The notes below the pieces were generated by a model. The model saw nothing but the letters and a program-made list of their open reading frames with translations. It had not been told where the DNA came from and ran no database searches. From CAYUUW01 sp964448005 (GTDB lineage: Bacteria; Patescibacteriota; Gracilibacteria; UM-FILTER-43-11), in assembly GCA_964448005.1 (NCBI GenBank), contig CAYUUW010000006.1:1-45711 (forward strand): 45,711 nucleotides of DNA, read 5' to 3'. Numbering within the stretch: the stretch's first letter is position 1; the number at the start of each line of letters is the position of its first letter. The position numbers and the translations under genes are program-made. Below, one piece after another: positions 30,740-38,966 of this stretch.

Positions 30740-31837
30740 ATGACTTCCCTTGGAACCCAGAGCGGGAACGCTTCCGTTACTGTCCTTCAGCAGAAGGATT
30801 TCAGCCTTCAGGCAGTGATAGACGACATGTTCCTGGTGCTCACCCCCAAAGAGAAGGATGTCATCAACAAGCGCTTCAGCCTCGAGGGGAAGCCTCGCCA
30901 GACCTTGGACAAGATCGGCAGGCAGTACTCGGTGACTCGGGAGCGCATTCGCCAGATCGAAAACATTGCCCTCAGCAAGCTGCGCCGCACGGTCAGCAAC
31001 ACCAAGCTCAGCCTCATCAATCGCCTGGCCAAAGAGATCCTGGTGCGCGAAGGGGGGGTGATGCTCGAATCGGAGATCATCAATGAGATCCTCAAGGCCA
31101 TGTACGCCACCTCCAAGGTGGACGGAAAGATCATCGTGCTTTCCATGAACTGCGACGCCGAGCTCCGGAAATCCCCCCGCACCAACCACACCGAATCCTT
31201 CTGGATCGCCAAGGGCGTGCAGCTTTCCGATGTCCGCAAGATCACCGAGGCGGGCCTCTCTGCCCTGAAGAAGCATGGCGATGTGATGAGCGAGGACCAG
31301 ATCATTTCCGCTGTGCAGAACGCTCCCGCCTTCAAGGCCAAGCGCATCGAAACCAATCTGATCATCTCCTGCCTCAAGACAGACAAGCGCGCCCGCAAGA
31401 TCGAAGGGAAGTGGGGGCTGATGGAATGGCGCCATGTGAATCCCCGCAGCATCCAGGACAAGGCCAAGATCGTTTTGGCCAAGGCCGCCAAGCCTTTGCA
31501 TTTTGTGGAGATCGCCAACCGCATTGCCGAGGTCGGCTTCAACAAGCGCTCCGTGACCACCCAGGCGGTGCACAACGACCTGATCCGCCATTCGGAATTC
31601 GTCCTGGTGGGCCGCGGCCTGTACGCTTTGGCCGAATGGGGCTACCAGCCCGGAACCGTTTCGGATGTGATTGAAGGGCTTTTGGAGGAGAACGGCCCCA
31701 TGACTAAGAAGGATATTGTCAAGCAGGTGCTGGAGCGACGCAATGTGAAGGTGGGGACGATTTCCCTGAACCTGCAGAAGAACCCTGAGTTCGTCCGAGT
31801 GGGTCGCGCGGTCTACGATCTGAAGAAGCGCGTTTAG
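30740..31837 (+). CDS. Sigma region 4 fused to HARE-HTH domains, no sigma region 2
   Basis: 365 residues. Residues 34-83 are a good sigma70 region 4 (TPKEKDVINKRFSLEGKPRQ, then TLDKIGRQYSVTRERIRQIE), the part that reads -35 boxes. There is no region 2 or 3 to bind -10 DNA or to contact the polymerase clamp. The middle is a helical linker. The C-terminal half has one, probably two, HARE-HTH winged helices (about 240-300 and 306-365, ending FVRVGRAVYDLKKR), as in the RNA polymerase delta subunit. It is likely a transcription regulator working at or near -35 elements. A strong terminator follows. Confidence 0.87.
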   Translation: MTSLGTQSGNASVTVLQQKDFSLQAVIDDMFLVLTPKEKDVINKRFSLEGKPRQTLDKIGRQYSVTRERIRQIENIALSKLRRTVSNTKLSLINRLAKEILVREGGVMLESEIINEILKAMYATSKVDGKIIVLSMNCDAELRKSPRTNHTESFWIAKGVQLSDVRKITEAGLSALKKHGDVMSEDQIISAVQNAPAFKAKRIETNLIISCLKTDKRARKIEGKWGLMEWRHVNPRSIQDKAKIVLAKAAKPLHFVEIANRIAEVGFNKRSVTTQAVHNDLIRHSEFVLVGRGLYALAEWGYQPGTVSDVIEGLLEENGPMTKKDIVKQVLERRNVKVGTISLNLQKNPEFVRVGRAVYDLKKRV

Positions 31838-31865
31838 CTCAATTCCTCTGATTCGCAAACTGAAC

Positions 31866-31891
31866 GCCCCGGCCTACGCCGGGGCTTTTTT
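31866..31891 (+). terminator. Rho-independent terminator of the sigma4-HARE gene
   Basis: GCCCCGGC and GCCGGGGC pair around a CTAC loop, followed by six T. The remaining sequence to 32074 has no gene. Confidence 0.92.
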
Positions 31892-32074
31892 GTAGTCGCT
31901 CGGGAGGGTGAGGAAAGCAGGGCAGATAGTCGCTCAGAGGATTCCGATGAATATCGGAGGACGTGGAGCCTCCGCATTCAGCCAGCCGTCTTGTCCCGGC
32001 CAGACTCTTCGCCCTCGTAAACTCGGCCCCTGAGTGACGGGAGGGGGCGTTTTTGGCCTGAGTGGCAGGAGTAT

Positions 32075-32974
32075 TCAACTTTCAAAGCCTAAAGAATGCT
32101 GCGTGGGAGAAATGCGAGGAATGTGCTCCAGCACTTTTAGAATGTTATAGGAGCTGTTTACGAAGGTGTTGGCGGCTTCGTTGAAGGTCTGCTCGATCTC
32201 AAGATCAACCATTAGCCTATCTCCGCTGCGAAAAGCAACTTCGCCTTTTTCGATGCGACCAAAGAAAGTTTCGTCTTTCAGCGAAGCGTATATTTTTGTC
32301 CCCTGATAGAAGAATTCCCATTTGTAGTTTTCTCGGAAGACGATTTTGAAAACCGAGAGCTCCTGCTTCTCCTTAAGCATCTTTTGCTTTCTTTGCTCAA
32401 TTTCGTCGTTTTCGGACGCCAAGGCGGGAAAATCTCCTTTTTCGACCCTAAACAAATCCTCTCCGCTGTCCGCATCCCGAATCGAGAAATCAGTGATTTC
32501 TCCTTTCTCCTTCAGTTTCGCAAAGGTGTTTCGAAGGCTTTCCCTGACCCTGGGGTTCTCTTGGTAGATATTGTATACTTCATTGCCGATGCTGATTTTC
32601 CCGTTGCTGTTGGAAATTTCTATGCTATTTCCGCTCAGAGGCTTAACGGTTTCGGGCTTTCCGTTCTTGGCGATCCATTTCTTGAGGGTGTAGAGGCCTC
32701 CCACGATGCCGACTATATTTGCCGCAAGGGCTGCGTTCTCCCGGGTGAATAGGCTGCCTCCCTTTTCAGCTATCAGGCTGAGCAGGAGAATGAAGCTTCC
32801 TTGCTTCGGTGCCTTGATCTTAATATCTACCTTGAGGCCGGGAGAAAGATGAGCTGAGGCCTCTTGAGTGACGCAGGAATAGCTGACGAGGGATTCCACC
32901 AAAAGATCCACATCGATCTCGTGCAAATTTCCTCCGAATCGGATTTCCAGGTTTTTGCTGCTGGCTTCATTCAT
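32075..32974 (-). CDS. Hypothetical protein with central membrane segment, 299 aa
   Basis: Start ATG 32974 (MNEASSKNLEIRFGGNLHEI). The N-terminal domain is beta-rich (LKVDIKIKAPKQGSFILLLS), then one hydrophobic segment (AALAANIVGIVGGLYTLKKW), then a charged C-terminal region with DLFRVEKGDFPAL and VAFRSGDRLMVDLEIEQ. I recall similar uncharacterised proteins in scattered bacteria, but I have no name for the family. Lower GC than the neighbours. It sits downstream of the MmeI-like enzyme on the same strand, 79 bases away, so an accessory or defence-related role is possible but unproven. Confidence 0.75.
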   Translation of the reverse strand: MNEASSKNLEIRFGGNLHEIDVDLLVESLVSYSCVTQEASAHLSPGLKVDIKIKAPKQGSFILLLSLIAEKGGSLFTRENAALAANIVGIVGGLYTLKKWIAKNGKPETVKPLSGNSIEISNSNGKISIGNEVYNIYQENPRVRESLRNTFAKLKEKGEITDFSIRDADSGEDLFRVEKGDFPALASENDEIEQRKQKMLKEKQELSVFKIVFRENYKWEFFYQGTKIYASLKDETFFGRIEKGEVAFRSGDRLMVDLEIEQTFNEAANTFVNSSYNILKVLEHIPRISPTQHSLGFES

Positions 32975-33052
32975 GGGCTCGGGATAAAGGATTGCCTTTC
33001 GCCATTTTCCCTCATTCAGTCTTCTTTGACAATGAGAAATAGGGTGGCAGCT

Positions 33053-35779
33053 TTACGCCTCTTTTCCGGCGATTGCCCCGTACCTCTCGAACAGCATTCC
33101 TACCCGCTCGGCATCGCTGGCGAAGGGCTCGCTCCGGTAAAGCTGGTCCGCGGCTTTATCCAGCGCATGGTGGGCCTTGAGCAAGGCCGGGGGCATGGCG
33201 AGGGGGTCGTACAGGTCGGCCAGCGAGCTGGCGGGGAACTGCGCCCGGGCCTCCAGCACGGCCTGCGCCAAGGCCTCTATTTTGGCCTTCTCCTGCGGGC
33301 CAGCCTCCGGCCAGGGGAAGTTGTTGTAGACGATGTCTTTTGAGTAGCGCGTTCTTCCCTCCAATCGTCCACAGGTATAATTAGTCCAAGCCATGTGCAT
33401 GGCGCTGGTGAGCATGCCAAAGTGGTAGAGGGTGGCGTTGGGGATTGTCAGGCAAGAATCTGAGGGGATGCTGCCATCTTCAAAAAATCCCAGCGGAATG
33501 TATTTTCTGTTCTCTGAAGAATGTCGGGGGACAAGGATGAATCTTTTTGGATTGTTTGTGTCTCGGAAAAGCGAGGGTGTTTCGGCGTGTTGGCGAGTAG
33601 AGGGCGCAATGCTTTGAAGTCGGAATTCACGGACGCAATTTACCCTTTCTTTGATTTCCGGGCTATTTCTTATGACTTCTGGCGAGGCGCCTTTCAGCCA
33701 TAGGCACCATCTCTTCCCATTGTTGAGAAATTCCTTTGCTGAAATCAAAGGCTTAATGAATATTTCGATTTCAGGATTTTTTTCGAGCATAGCCCTTCTT
33801 TCTTCGCTGTTTAAGATCAGGCTCCCTCCATCCAGAGGCATATTTCCAAATTGCATTTTTGGAGATTCGCATAGGGGCTTGTTTCTTTTCTCTAAAAACA
33901 CCTCCGGGCCGTCCACCAGATAGGCGTTGATCTGCCGGGCGGCCTTGGCCACCGGGTCGCTTTTGGGCGTGTCGTACTCAAAAATAAGCTTCTTGGCCCG
34001 CTCCTTTTGCGCAAAGCCCACAATCACCACGAACACCTGCGCCTTGCCGCTGGCCTGATTGCTCCACTTGAAGGTCTGGTGGGCAAAGCTGATTTTCAGG
34101 CCGTATTTCCCCGTCAGATGCCCCCACAGAAGCCCCACCTGCTCGCCTTGGCAAATGGAATTGGTGGATACAAATGCAGCCTCGATCGGGCGGCCGTTCA
34201 TGTATTCCGCCGCTTTTTTGTACCAGCAAGCCACGTAATCCAGCACCTTGGCCCCCGGAAGGCCCTTGAACGCTTCGGCCAGCTCGCTCCGCTGCTCCGC
34301 GCTTTGCAGCTTGCTGCCGTAGAACGGGGGATTGCCGATGATGTAGTCGCATTGGGCTGCGGGCAGCACCTCGCTCCACTCCAGCCGCAGCGCATTGCCA
34401 TGGCGAATGTTCGCGCTGGCTTTGAGCGGAATGCGGGCAAAATGCTGGCCGAACTCGTGCGCCGCCTCGCGGTTCATCAAATGGTCCATCAGCCACAGCG
34501 ACACCTCGGCGATTCGGGCCGAGAACTCCTCGATCTCGATGCCGTGGAACCGGTTCACATCCAGGCGGATGAATTGCGCCACATCGAAAAGCTGCCGCTG
34601 CCTAAGCCGCTTGCCCAGCGTGGCCTTCAAAACATCCAGCTCCAGCCGCCGCAGCTCGCGGTAGGCGATCACCAGGAAGTTTCCGCAGCCGCAGGCCGGG
34701 TCGAAGAAATCCAGCCCCTCCAATTTTCGGTGGAAGGCCTCCAGCCTCTCCTCGCGATGGCGCTTCAGCCCTTTGATCTGCTCCAGCTCCTCCCGCAGCC
34801 CATCCAAAAAGAGCGGCCGAATCAGCTTCAGGATGTTCTTTTCGTCCGTATAATGCGCCCCCAAATCGCGCCGCTGCCGGGGGTCCATCACATGCTGGAA
34901 CAGGCTCCCGAAAATCGCCGGCGAGATGCGGCTCCAATCGAAGCGCATGCATTCCAGGATCTGCAGGCGCATGGCGGCGTTGAACGCGCTTTTGCGCAGA
35001 CGCTCCTCGAACAGCTTCCCGTTCACGTACGGAAAGGCATTCAGCTCCTCGTCCAGCGTGCTCAGCCGCTGGTCCTCGGGCGTGTTCAGCACCTCGAACA
35101 GCTCGTCCAGCTTCGCGCCCAGGTCGGATCCGTCTTCCGCCGTGCGCTGGCGGATGAAATCCTCCAGCTGGCGCTTGCGGAAAATATCCGTGTCCTCGGC
35201 GAACATGCCGAACAGCAGCCGCACCAGAAAAACCTCCAGATCGTGCCCCTGGTAGCCGATGGCCTTCAGCTGGTCATGCATCGCCGCCATCAGGCGCGAA
35301 GCCTGCAGGTTTACAGGATCCTCGTCCTTCAGGGCCACCTTCTCGCGCCCGGTCATGAACAGGAAAAGCTCGATCTTCTGGGGCAGCTGGCTCAGGCCGA
35401 ATTCGTAGAAATCCCCGCTGCGCTCCAGATCGTAGAGCCTGAAATTCTGGAAATCCGACACCAGCACAAAGCGGGGGATCTCCTCCGGGCGCAGGCCAGC
35501 GAAATAATCCAGCGCCTGCTTGAAGGCGCCTTCCAGGCTTTTTCCTTTTGACTTGTGCTCGATCAGCACTTGCCCGGGCCAGAAGCAATCGATGAAGCCT
35601 TGCCGCTCGCCCAGCTTCTTCACCTGCTGCTCGAACACGGCCACTTGCCGCCGCTCGATGCCGAAGACATCGAAGAAATCGTTCCAGAAAGACTGCGTTT
35701 CTCCTTTTTCGTAATGGTCTTGCTCGTGCGTTTGGGCAAAGCGGTAGGCGCGGTCGCGGATCTCATTCAGGCTGAGCAT
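33053..35779 (-). CDS. MmeI-like single-chain restriction-modification enzyme (type IIG/IIL)
   Basis: 908 residues, matching the MmeI family. The nuclease motif is D64-X9-E74-H-K76, the same spacing as in MmeI. Then come a helical connector, the adenine methyltransferase motif I DPACGCGNF (360-368) and motif IV NPPF (483-486), and a C-terminal target-recognition domain. One polypeptide both methylates one adenine and cuts at a distance. No separate methyltransferase or specificity gene is present, as expected. Residues about 625-805 (33360-33900) are encoded by clearly AT-richer DNA than the rest, so the specificity domain was probably exchanged recently. All catalytic residues look intact. 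Confidence 0.93.
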   Translation of the reverse strand: MLSLNEIRDRAYRFAQTHEQDHYEKGETQSFWNDFFDVFGIERRQVAVFEQQVKKLGERQGFIDCFWPGQVLIEHKSKGKSLEGAFKQALDYFAGLRPEEIPRFVLVSDFQNFRLYDLERSGDFYEFGLSQLPQKIELFLFMTGREKVALKDEDPVNLQASRLMAAMHDQLKAIGYQGHDLEVFLVRLLFGMFAEDTDIFRKRQLEDFIRQRTAEDGSDLGAKLDELFEVLNTPEDQRLSTLDEELNAFPYVNGKLFEERLRKSAFNAAMRLQILECMRFDWSRISPAIFGSLFQHVMDPRQRRDLGAHYTDEKNILKLIRPLFLDGLREELEQIKGLKRHREERLEAFHRKLEGLDFFDPACGCGNFLVIAYRELRRLELDVLKATLGKRLRQRQLFDVAQFIRLDVNRFHGIEIEEFSARIAEVSLWLMDHLMNREAAHEFGQHFARIPLKASANIRHGNALRLEWSEVLPAAQCDYIIGNPPFYGSKLQSAEQRSELAEAFKGLPGAKVLDYVACWYKKAAEYMNGRPIEAAFVSTNSICQGEQVGLLWGHLTGKYGLKISFAHQTFKWSNQASGKAQVFVVIVGFAQKERAKKLIFEYDTPKSDPVAKAARQINAYLVDGPEVFLEKRNKPLCESPKMQFGNMPLDGGSLILNSEERRAMLEKNPEIEIFIKPLISAKEFLNNGKRWCLWLKGASPEVIRNSPEIKERVNCVREFRLQSIAPSTRQHAETPSLFRDTNNPKRFILVPRHSSENRKYIPLGFFEDGSIPSDSCLTIPNATLYHFGMLTSAMHMAWTNYTCGRLEGRTRYSKDIVYNNFPWPEAGPQEKAKIEALAQAVLEARAQFPASSLADLYDPLAMPPALLKAHHALDKAADQLYRSEPFASDAERVGMLFERYGAIAGKEA

Positions 35780-35903
35780 GGTGATCGGGTGATTTTGTTT
35801 TGGAGAGCGGTGCCCACAGTCTATCGGATTCGGCCAGGCTTAAAAAGCCCAGCTTCAGGCCGGGGTGACAAGGGGGAAGAGTAAGGTTTTTTAGGGTCAA
35901 AAT

Positions 35904-35932
35904 GAAAGGGGCGCGACTTGAGTGTCGCGCTC
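35904..35932 (-). terminator. Terminator-like hairpin of the 100-aa gene
   Basis: In the minus-strand transcript GGAGCGCGAC pairs with GTCGCGCCCC (one mismatch), then TTTCATTTT. The T-tract is imperfect. Confidence 0.6.
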
Positions 35933-35942
35933 CTTGGTTCGG

Positions 35943-36245
35943 TCAGCCGAACATCTCCGTGGGGGCGTGGGCGATGCCTTCCACCGTCATTTCAAGAGTG
36001 TAGTTGCCGTGGCGCATCCCGTCGGGAAGCTCTCCGCAGGTTTTGATCACAACTTTCACCATGGGCTTTTCGTCCTCGCTGGCCGTGATCGAGAGGATGT
36101 AGGCGCTGAAGAGCGCTTCCTCATTCCCTGGTGCTTCCTCCTGGAATAGCGAGCAGGCGACGGAATGCCTGAGTCCCATGAGCCGGAACAGCTCATCCAT
36201 GCTCATATTGTCGATGGTGACGCACCATTTTTTCTCTTCGTCCAT
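35943..36245 (-). CDS. Hypothetical protein, 100 aa
   Basis: Start ATG 36245 with a strong Shine-Dalgarno (GAGGAGAAGG). A small soluble protein with alternating strands and helices (KWCVTIDNMSMDELFRLMGL, then KPMVKVVIKTCGEL). No family recognised. It is a complete transcription unit: consensus promoter at 36332-36361, hairpin leader at 36282-36317 and terminator-like hairpin. This design matches the cassettes at 12.6-13.5 kb and 26.5-28 kb, although the sequences are unrelated. Confidence 0.75.
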   Translation of the reverse strand: MDEEKKWCVTIDNMSMDELFRLMGLRHSVACSLFQEEAPGNEEALFSAYILSITASEDEKPMVKVVIKTCGELPDGMRHGNYTLEMTVEGIAHAPTEMFG

Positions 36246-36281
36246 TCCTTCTCCTCTGTGGTTTGGGTTGGCTGACCTTTG

Positions 36282-36317
36282 AGGTGTGTCTGCCGCAAGG
36301 CGGACAGCTGCACACCT
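36282..36317 (-). promoter_or_regulatory. Leader hairpin of the 100-aa gene
   Basis: AGGTGTG/CACACCT outer stem with inner GTC/GAC and CCGC/GCGG pairing. It lies between the promoter and a strong Shine-Dalgarno site. Confidence 0.6.
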
Positions 36318-36331
36318 TGAAGAACATTTAT

Positions 36332-36361
36332 ATTATAAAATATTTATTTAAAATATGTCAA
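36332..36361 (-). promoter_or_regulatory. Promoter of the 100-aa gene
   Basis: Minus strand TTGACA (36361-36356), 18-base spacer, TATAAT (36337-36332). Both boxes are perfect. Confidence 0.75.
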
Positions 36362-36424
36362 TTCATTTTTTCATTAAATTTGGACTCATGTAAGGGGAGT
36401 AAGAAAAGACTCTTCGCTGCATTC

Positions 36425-36550
36425 TGAGTGACATGCTGGGGGTGAGCTCAGGCTCTGAGTGACGGGTTGGGGGGCTGCCTCGAGGGTTTAAGTGACGAAC
36501 ATGTTGAACAACCCTTCTTCGCTCCGATGACTCGGAGTTCCGAAGGGTTG
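36425..36550. repeat. Short TGAGTGAC repeats and a strong hairpin
   Basis: In the gene-free stretch 36362-36598 the word TGAGTGAC occurs at 36425 and 36456, with TAAGTGAC at 36489. The same word with a similar G-rich context is at 32031. A hairpin with CAACCCTTC/GAAGGGTTG outside and CTCCGA/TCGGAG inside spans 36509-36550, and a second (CTCTCC/GGAGAG) follows before the gene end at 36599. These may be 3' structures of the minus-strand gene at 36599. Confidence 0.5.
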
Positions 36551-36598
36551 CGGGTGGCCTCTCCGCTAGGGGAGAGGGCTTGGCTTGCCCTGTCGGGA

Positions 36599-37138
36599 TC
36601 AGGCCAGATCGAAATCGTCGAGCCTGGCTGCCGTTTCCATGTTCGCGGCCGCTCGGGTGATGGTGGTGATGGCCTCTGCCTTCATGGCCTTCGCTTCATC
36701 CGCCTCTTCCGTCTCCGGGTCCGCAGGCTCTTTCCACTCGAAAAGCCTGCTCCTGTTCCAGCGCCGGAGCAGGGCCATCATGACAGCCTGGACAGCTGCA
36801 CTGGATTCCTTGGGCAGGGCCAAGGTGATCATTGATCCGAAGGACGAGCACTGCTCTGCGTCGAGCCGTTCGTCGCTTGCTGCTTTGTTGTGCTCCAGCC
36901 GCGCCANNNNNNNNNNCAGTAGCAACACGCCCGTGAACCTTGCGGCTTCGGCGGAACTGCTCAGCATGGTTCGCAGAATGTTCGGTCGGCTGATCGGGGG
37001 CTGGCCCCAGAATTCCTCGAGGGCCCGGGCGGCATCCGCCTTGTTCTTCGGGATGCACGAGGAATAGTTTTCGTCTGCCGTCGGGGTGGTGGCAAGTGCC
37101 GTGTTTGACATGGGGTTTTCCGTTTCTGCCATTTTCAT
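36599..37138 (-). CDS. Hypothetical helical protein, interrupted by an assembly gap
   Basis: Start ATG 37138 (MKMAETENPMSNTALATTPT) or the ATG nine codons later. Mostly alpha-helical and Ala/Glu-rich (KNKADAARALEEFWGQPP, and AKAMKAEAITTITRAAANME near the C-terminus). A 10-N gap at 36907-36916 lies in the middle, so the true length is unknown; the frames on both sides happen to match across 10 bases. No membrane segment or motif is recognised. Confidence 0.65.
   Translation of the reverse strand: MKMAETENPMSNTALATTPTADENYSSCIPKNKADAARALEEFWGQPPISRPNILRTMLSSSAEAARFTGVLLLXXXXARLEHNKAASDERLDAEQCSSFGSMITLALPKESSAAVQAVMMALLRRWNRSRLFEWKEPADPETEEADEAKAMKAEAITTITRAAANMETAARLDDFDLA
36907..36916. other. 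Assembly gap (10 N)
   Basis: Ten N within the helical hypothetical gene. Confidence 0.99.
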
Positions 37139-37341
37139 GGCGGACAGGGCAACCGGATCGCGATTTCCTAAAGCTCAGTCTTCCCGGAATGGGGAGGGCT
37201 CGCTTGGAAGGGGCACGGTCCGGAAAACTGTCCGCGGAGGCCGATGCTGGAAAAGGGCAGCCGAAAAGGCCGGGAGGGGCTTTTTGGACAGTTCCACTCT
37301 AAACCATTGCCTCAAAAAGGCAAGAAAGAAGGCGGCCACTG

Positions 37342-37372
37342 AAAAAAGCCGCCCCGACGAATCGGGGGGCTT
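37342..37372 (-). terminator. Terminator of the HEAT-like protein gene
   Basis: In the minus-strand transcript AAGCCCCCCGA and TCGGGGCGGC pair around a TTCG loop, followed by six T. Confidence 0.88.
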
Positions 37373-37424
37373 GGTGTGCGGCCGCGGTTCGCAGCCTGCT
37401 GCCCTGCCTGGGCGGAGCTCAATC

Positions 37425-38132
37425 TCAATGGAGCAGGCGGCCTCCATCGACATCGTCGTCTGCATCGTCCTCCTCCCAATCATCGCCCTCATCCTCTCCA
37501 TCCCCCTCGTCGTCTACTTCGTCATCCAGATCCTCCACTTTGTAGGTCGCATTCGCCAAGTCTGTTTCCAGATCCTTGCTTCCGGCCTCCCGGCCTCCGT
37601 CATCGACATTGTCGCTCTGCTTCTGCAGATTGTGCTCCCGGATCGCCAGGGACATGTTGGCCAAATTGAAGTAGCGCTCAGCCAACGAAGCCTCCGGCCC
37701 CTTTTCGCCGTCGATCAGGGCGGTCATTGCTTTTTGTGCTGCATGCACGCCCATGCGGGCTTGCAGGGACAAGGCGAGGACTCGAATCTCAGGATGTTGC
37801 TCCATTTCCAGCAAGGCTTGCAGGGTATTCCCAATCTCCGGAGCGCCCATTCGGAAGAGGGCTTGCAGGGTTATGGCACGAATCCTGGGGGATTGGTCGC
37901 TCAGATGGCTTGCGATCACTCCTGCGTTTTCGATTGCCCCAAGGTTACCGGAGAGGTGAATGGACTCATAGAGGCAGTGGCCGCAAATCCCGCAGTGACT
38001 TGAGTTAATCTTTCGGATGAAATCCAATGCCATCTCCTCGGTTAGCATTATCAACCTTCCTGAGGCAAAGGCAGTTGCGCAATAGTGCGTCTTTCGGCCA
38101 ATGTCTTGACCATCATTTGCATCGTCACTCAT
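37425..38132 (-). CDS. HEAT-like repeat protein with acidic tail, 235 aa
   Basis: Start ATG 38132 with Shine-Dalgarno AAGGAG. Near residue 45 is a Cys-rich CGICGHC motif that could bind metal. Two or three helical repeats follow (SPRIRAITLQALFRMGAPEI, HPEIRVLALSLQARMGVHAA), the pattern of HEAT/PBS-lyase-like repeats. The last 40 residues are almost all Asp and Glu. The function is unknown; HEAT repeats usually bind proteins. A possible promoter TTGCGC-N16-TAAATT lies upstream (around 38290-38320). Confidence 0.8.
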   Translation of the reverse strand: MSDDANDGQDIGRKTHYCATAFASGRLIMLTEEMALDFIRKINSSHCGICGHCLYESIHLSGNLGAIENAGVIASHLSDQSPRIRAITLQALFRMGAPEIGNTLQALLEMEQHPEIRVLALSLQARMGVHAAQKAMTALIDGEKGPEASLAERYFNLANMSLAIREHNLQKQSDNVDDGGREAGSKDLETDLANATYKVEDLDDEVDDEGDGEDEGDDWEEDDADDDVDGGRLLH

Positions 38133-38357
38133 CTTCTTGTCTCCTTTGCTCCGCTTTTGCGGGCAGGGTTTCCGCGCTGGATGGCGCCAGGCTTTCCTTG
38201 GACCACCCAAGAACAAGCCGGCAAGCCGCATCGCAGATCGGAAGGATGCCCGCAGCCCTATGCTGCGAAAGAGCCGATCAAGATTAATAATTTAGATTAT
38301 TTTCAGAAAAGCGCAAGCTTAAATTCCTGGCCGCCTTGGCTTACAAGGCTCTGCGGC

Positions 38358-38386
38358 TTGAAAAAGCACCCTTTTTCTGCTATAAT
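38358..38386 (+). promoter_or_regulatory. Promoter of the pilin/PKD surface operon
   Basis: TTGAAA (38358-38363), 17-base spacer, TATAAT (38381-38386), 24 bases before GTG 38411. Confidence 0.75.
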
Positions 38387-38410
38387 GAGCGGATTTAAAC
38401 CCAAAAACCT

Positions 38411-38920
38411 GTGAGCCGGACCCTGAAAAAAGCCGTATTCGCCCTGATGGCTGTGGCCCTTGCCCTGCCTTTTGCCCTGCCGCAGGCCCAGGCTCAGATC
38501 TTTGGCGGCACCAAGGATTCGCAGACCGGCGAGGCTGTGGGCCTTTGCCTCAACCAGCCCGAGGCGCCCGAGTGCGAAGGCATCGATAGCCGCCAGCCCC
38601 AGTTCCAGGCCGATCCCAAGTGCCTTTCTGAAGCCCAGATCGGCACCCAGCTGGCCGNNNNNNNNNNCACCCACACCGACAATGCCGGCGACCTGATCCT
38701 CAAGTTCATCAACTTCGCCCTGCCCTACCTCACCCTGGCCGCCTTCCTGGGCTTTGTGGTGGCGGGCTTCTTCTACGTCACCGCCTACGGCGTGGAGGAT
38801 CAGCTCACCAAGGCCAAGACGATCCTCATCTGGTCCGTTGTGGGCCTGATGCTGGTGATCTTCTCCTACGCCATTGTCCAGTTCTTCACGGCCGGGCTTC
38901 TGGGCCGGCTGGCCTCCTGA
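38411..38920 (+). CDS. VirB2-like type IV secretion pilin
   Basis: GTG start 38411. A signal peptide (MSRTLKKAVFALMAVALALP..., likely cut after AQA near residue 29) is followed by a Cys-containing extracytoplasmic part and two membrane helices (LPYLTLAAFLGFVVAGFFYV and ILIWSVVGLMLVIFSYAIVQ) joined by EDQLTKAKT. This two-helix unit is the T4SS pilin family widespread in Patescibacteria. A 10-N gap (38658-38667) lies before the helices, but the frame is kept. First gene of an operon with two giant PKD proteins. Confidence 0.88.
   Translation: MSRTLKKAVFALMAVALALPFALPQAQAQIFGGTKDSQTGEAVGLCLNQPEAPECEGIDSRQPQFQADPKCLSEAQIGTQLAXXXXTHTDNAGDLILKFINFALPYLTLAAFLGFVVAGFFYVTAYGVEDQLTKAKTILIWSVVGLMLVIFSYAIVQFFTAGLLGRLAS
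38658..38667. other. Assembly gap (10 N)
   Basis: Ten N within the pilin gene. Confidence 0.99.
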
Positions 38921-38966
38921 CGCCTTCCGCAAAAACAATTTCCCATCCTCCTCAATCCCAACCCCC

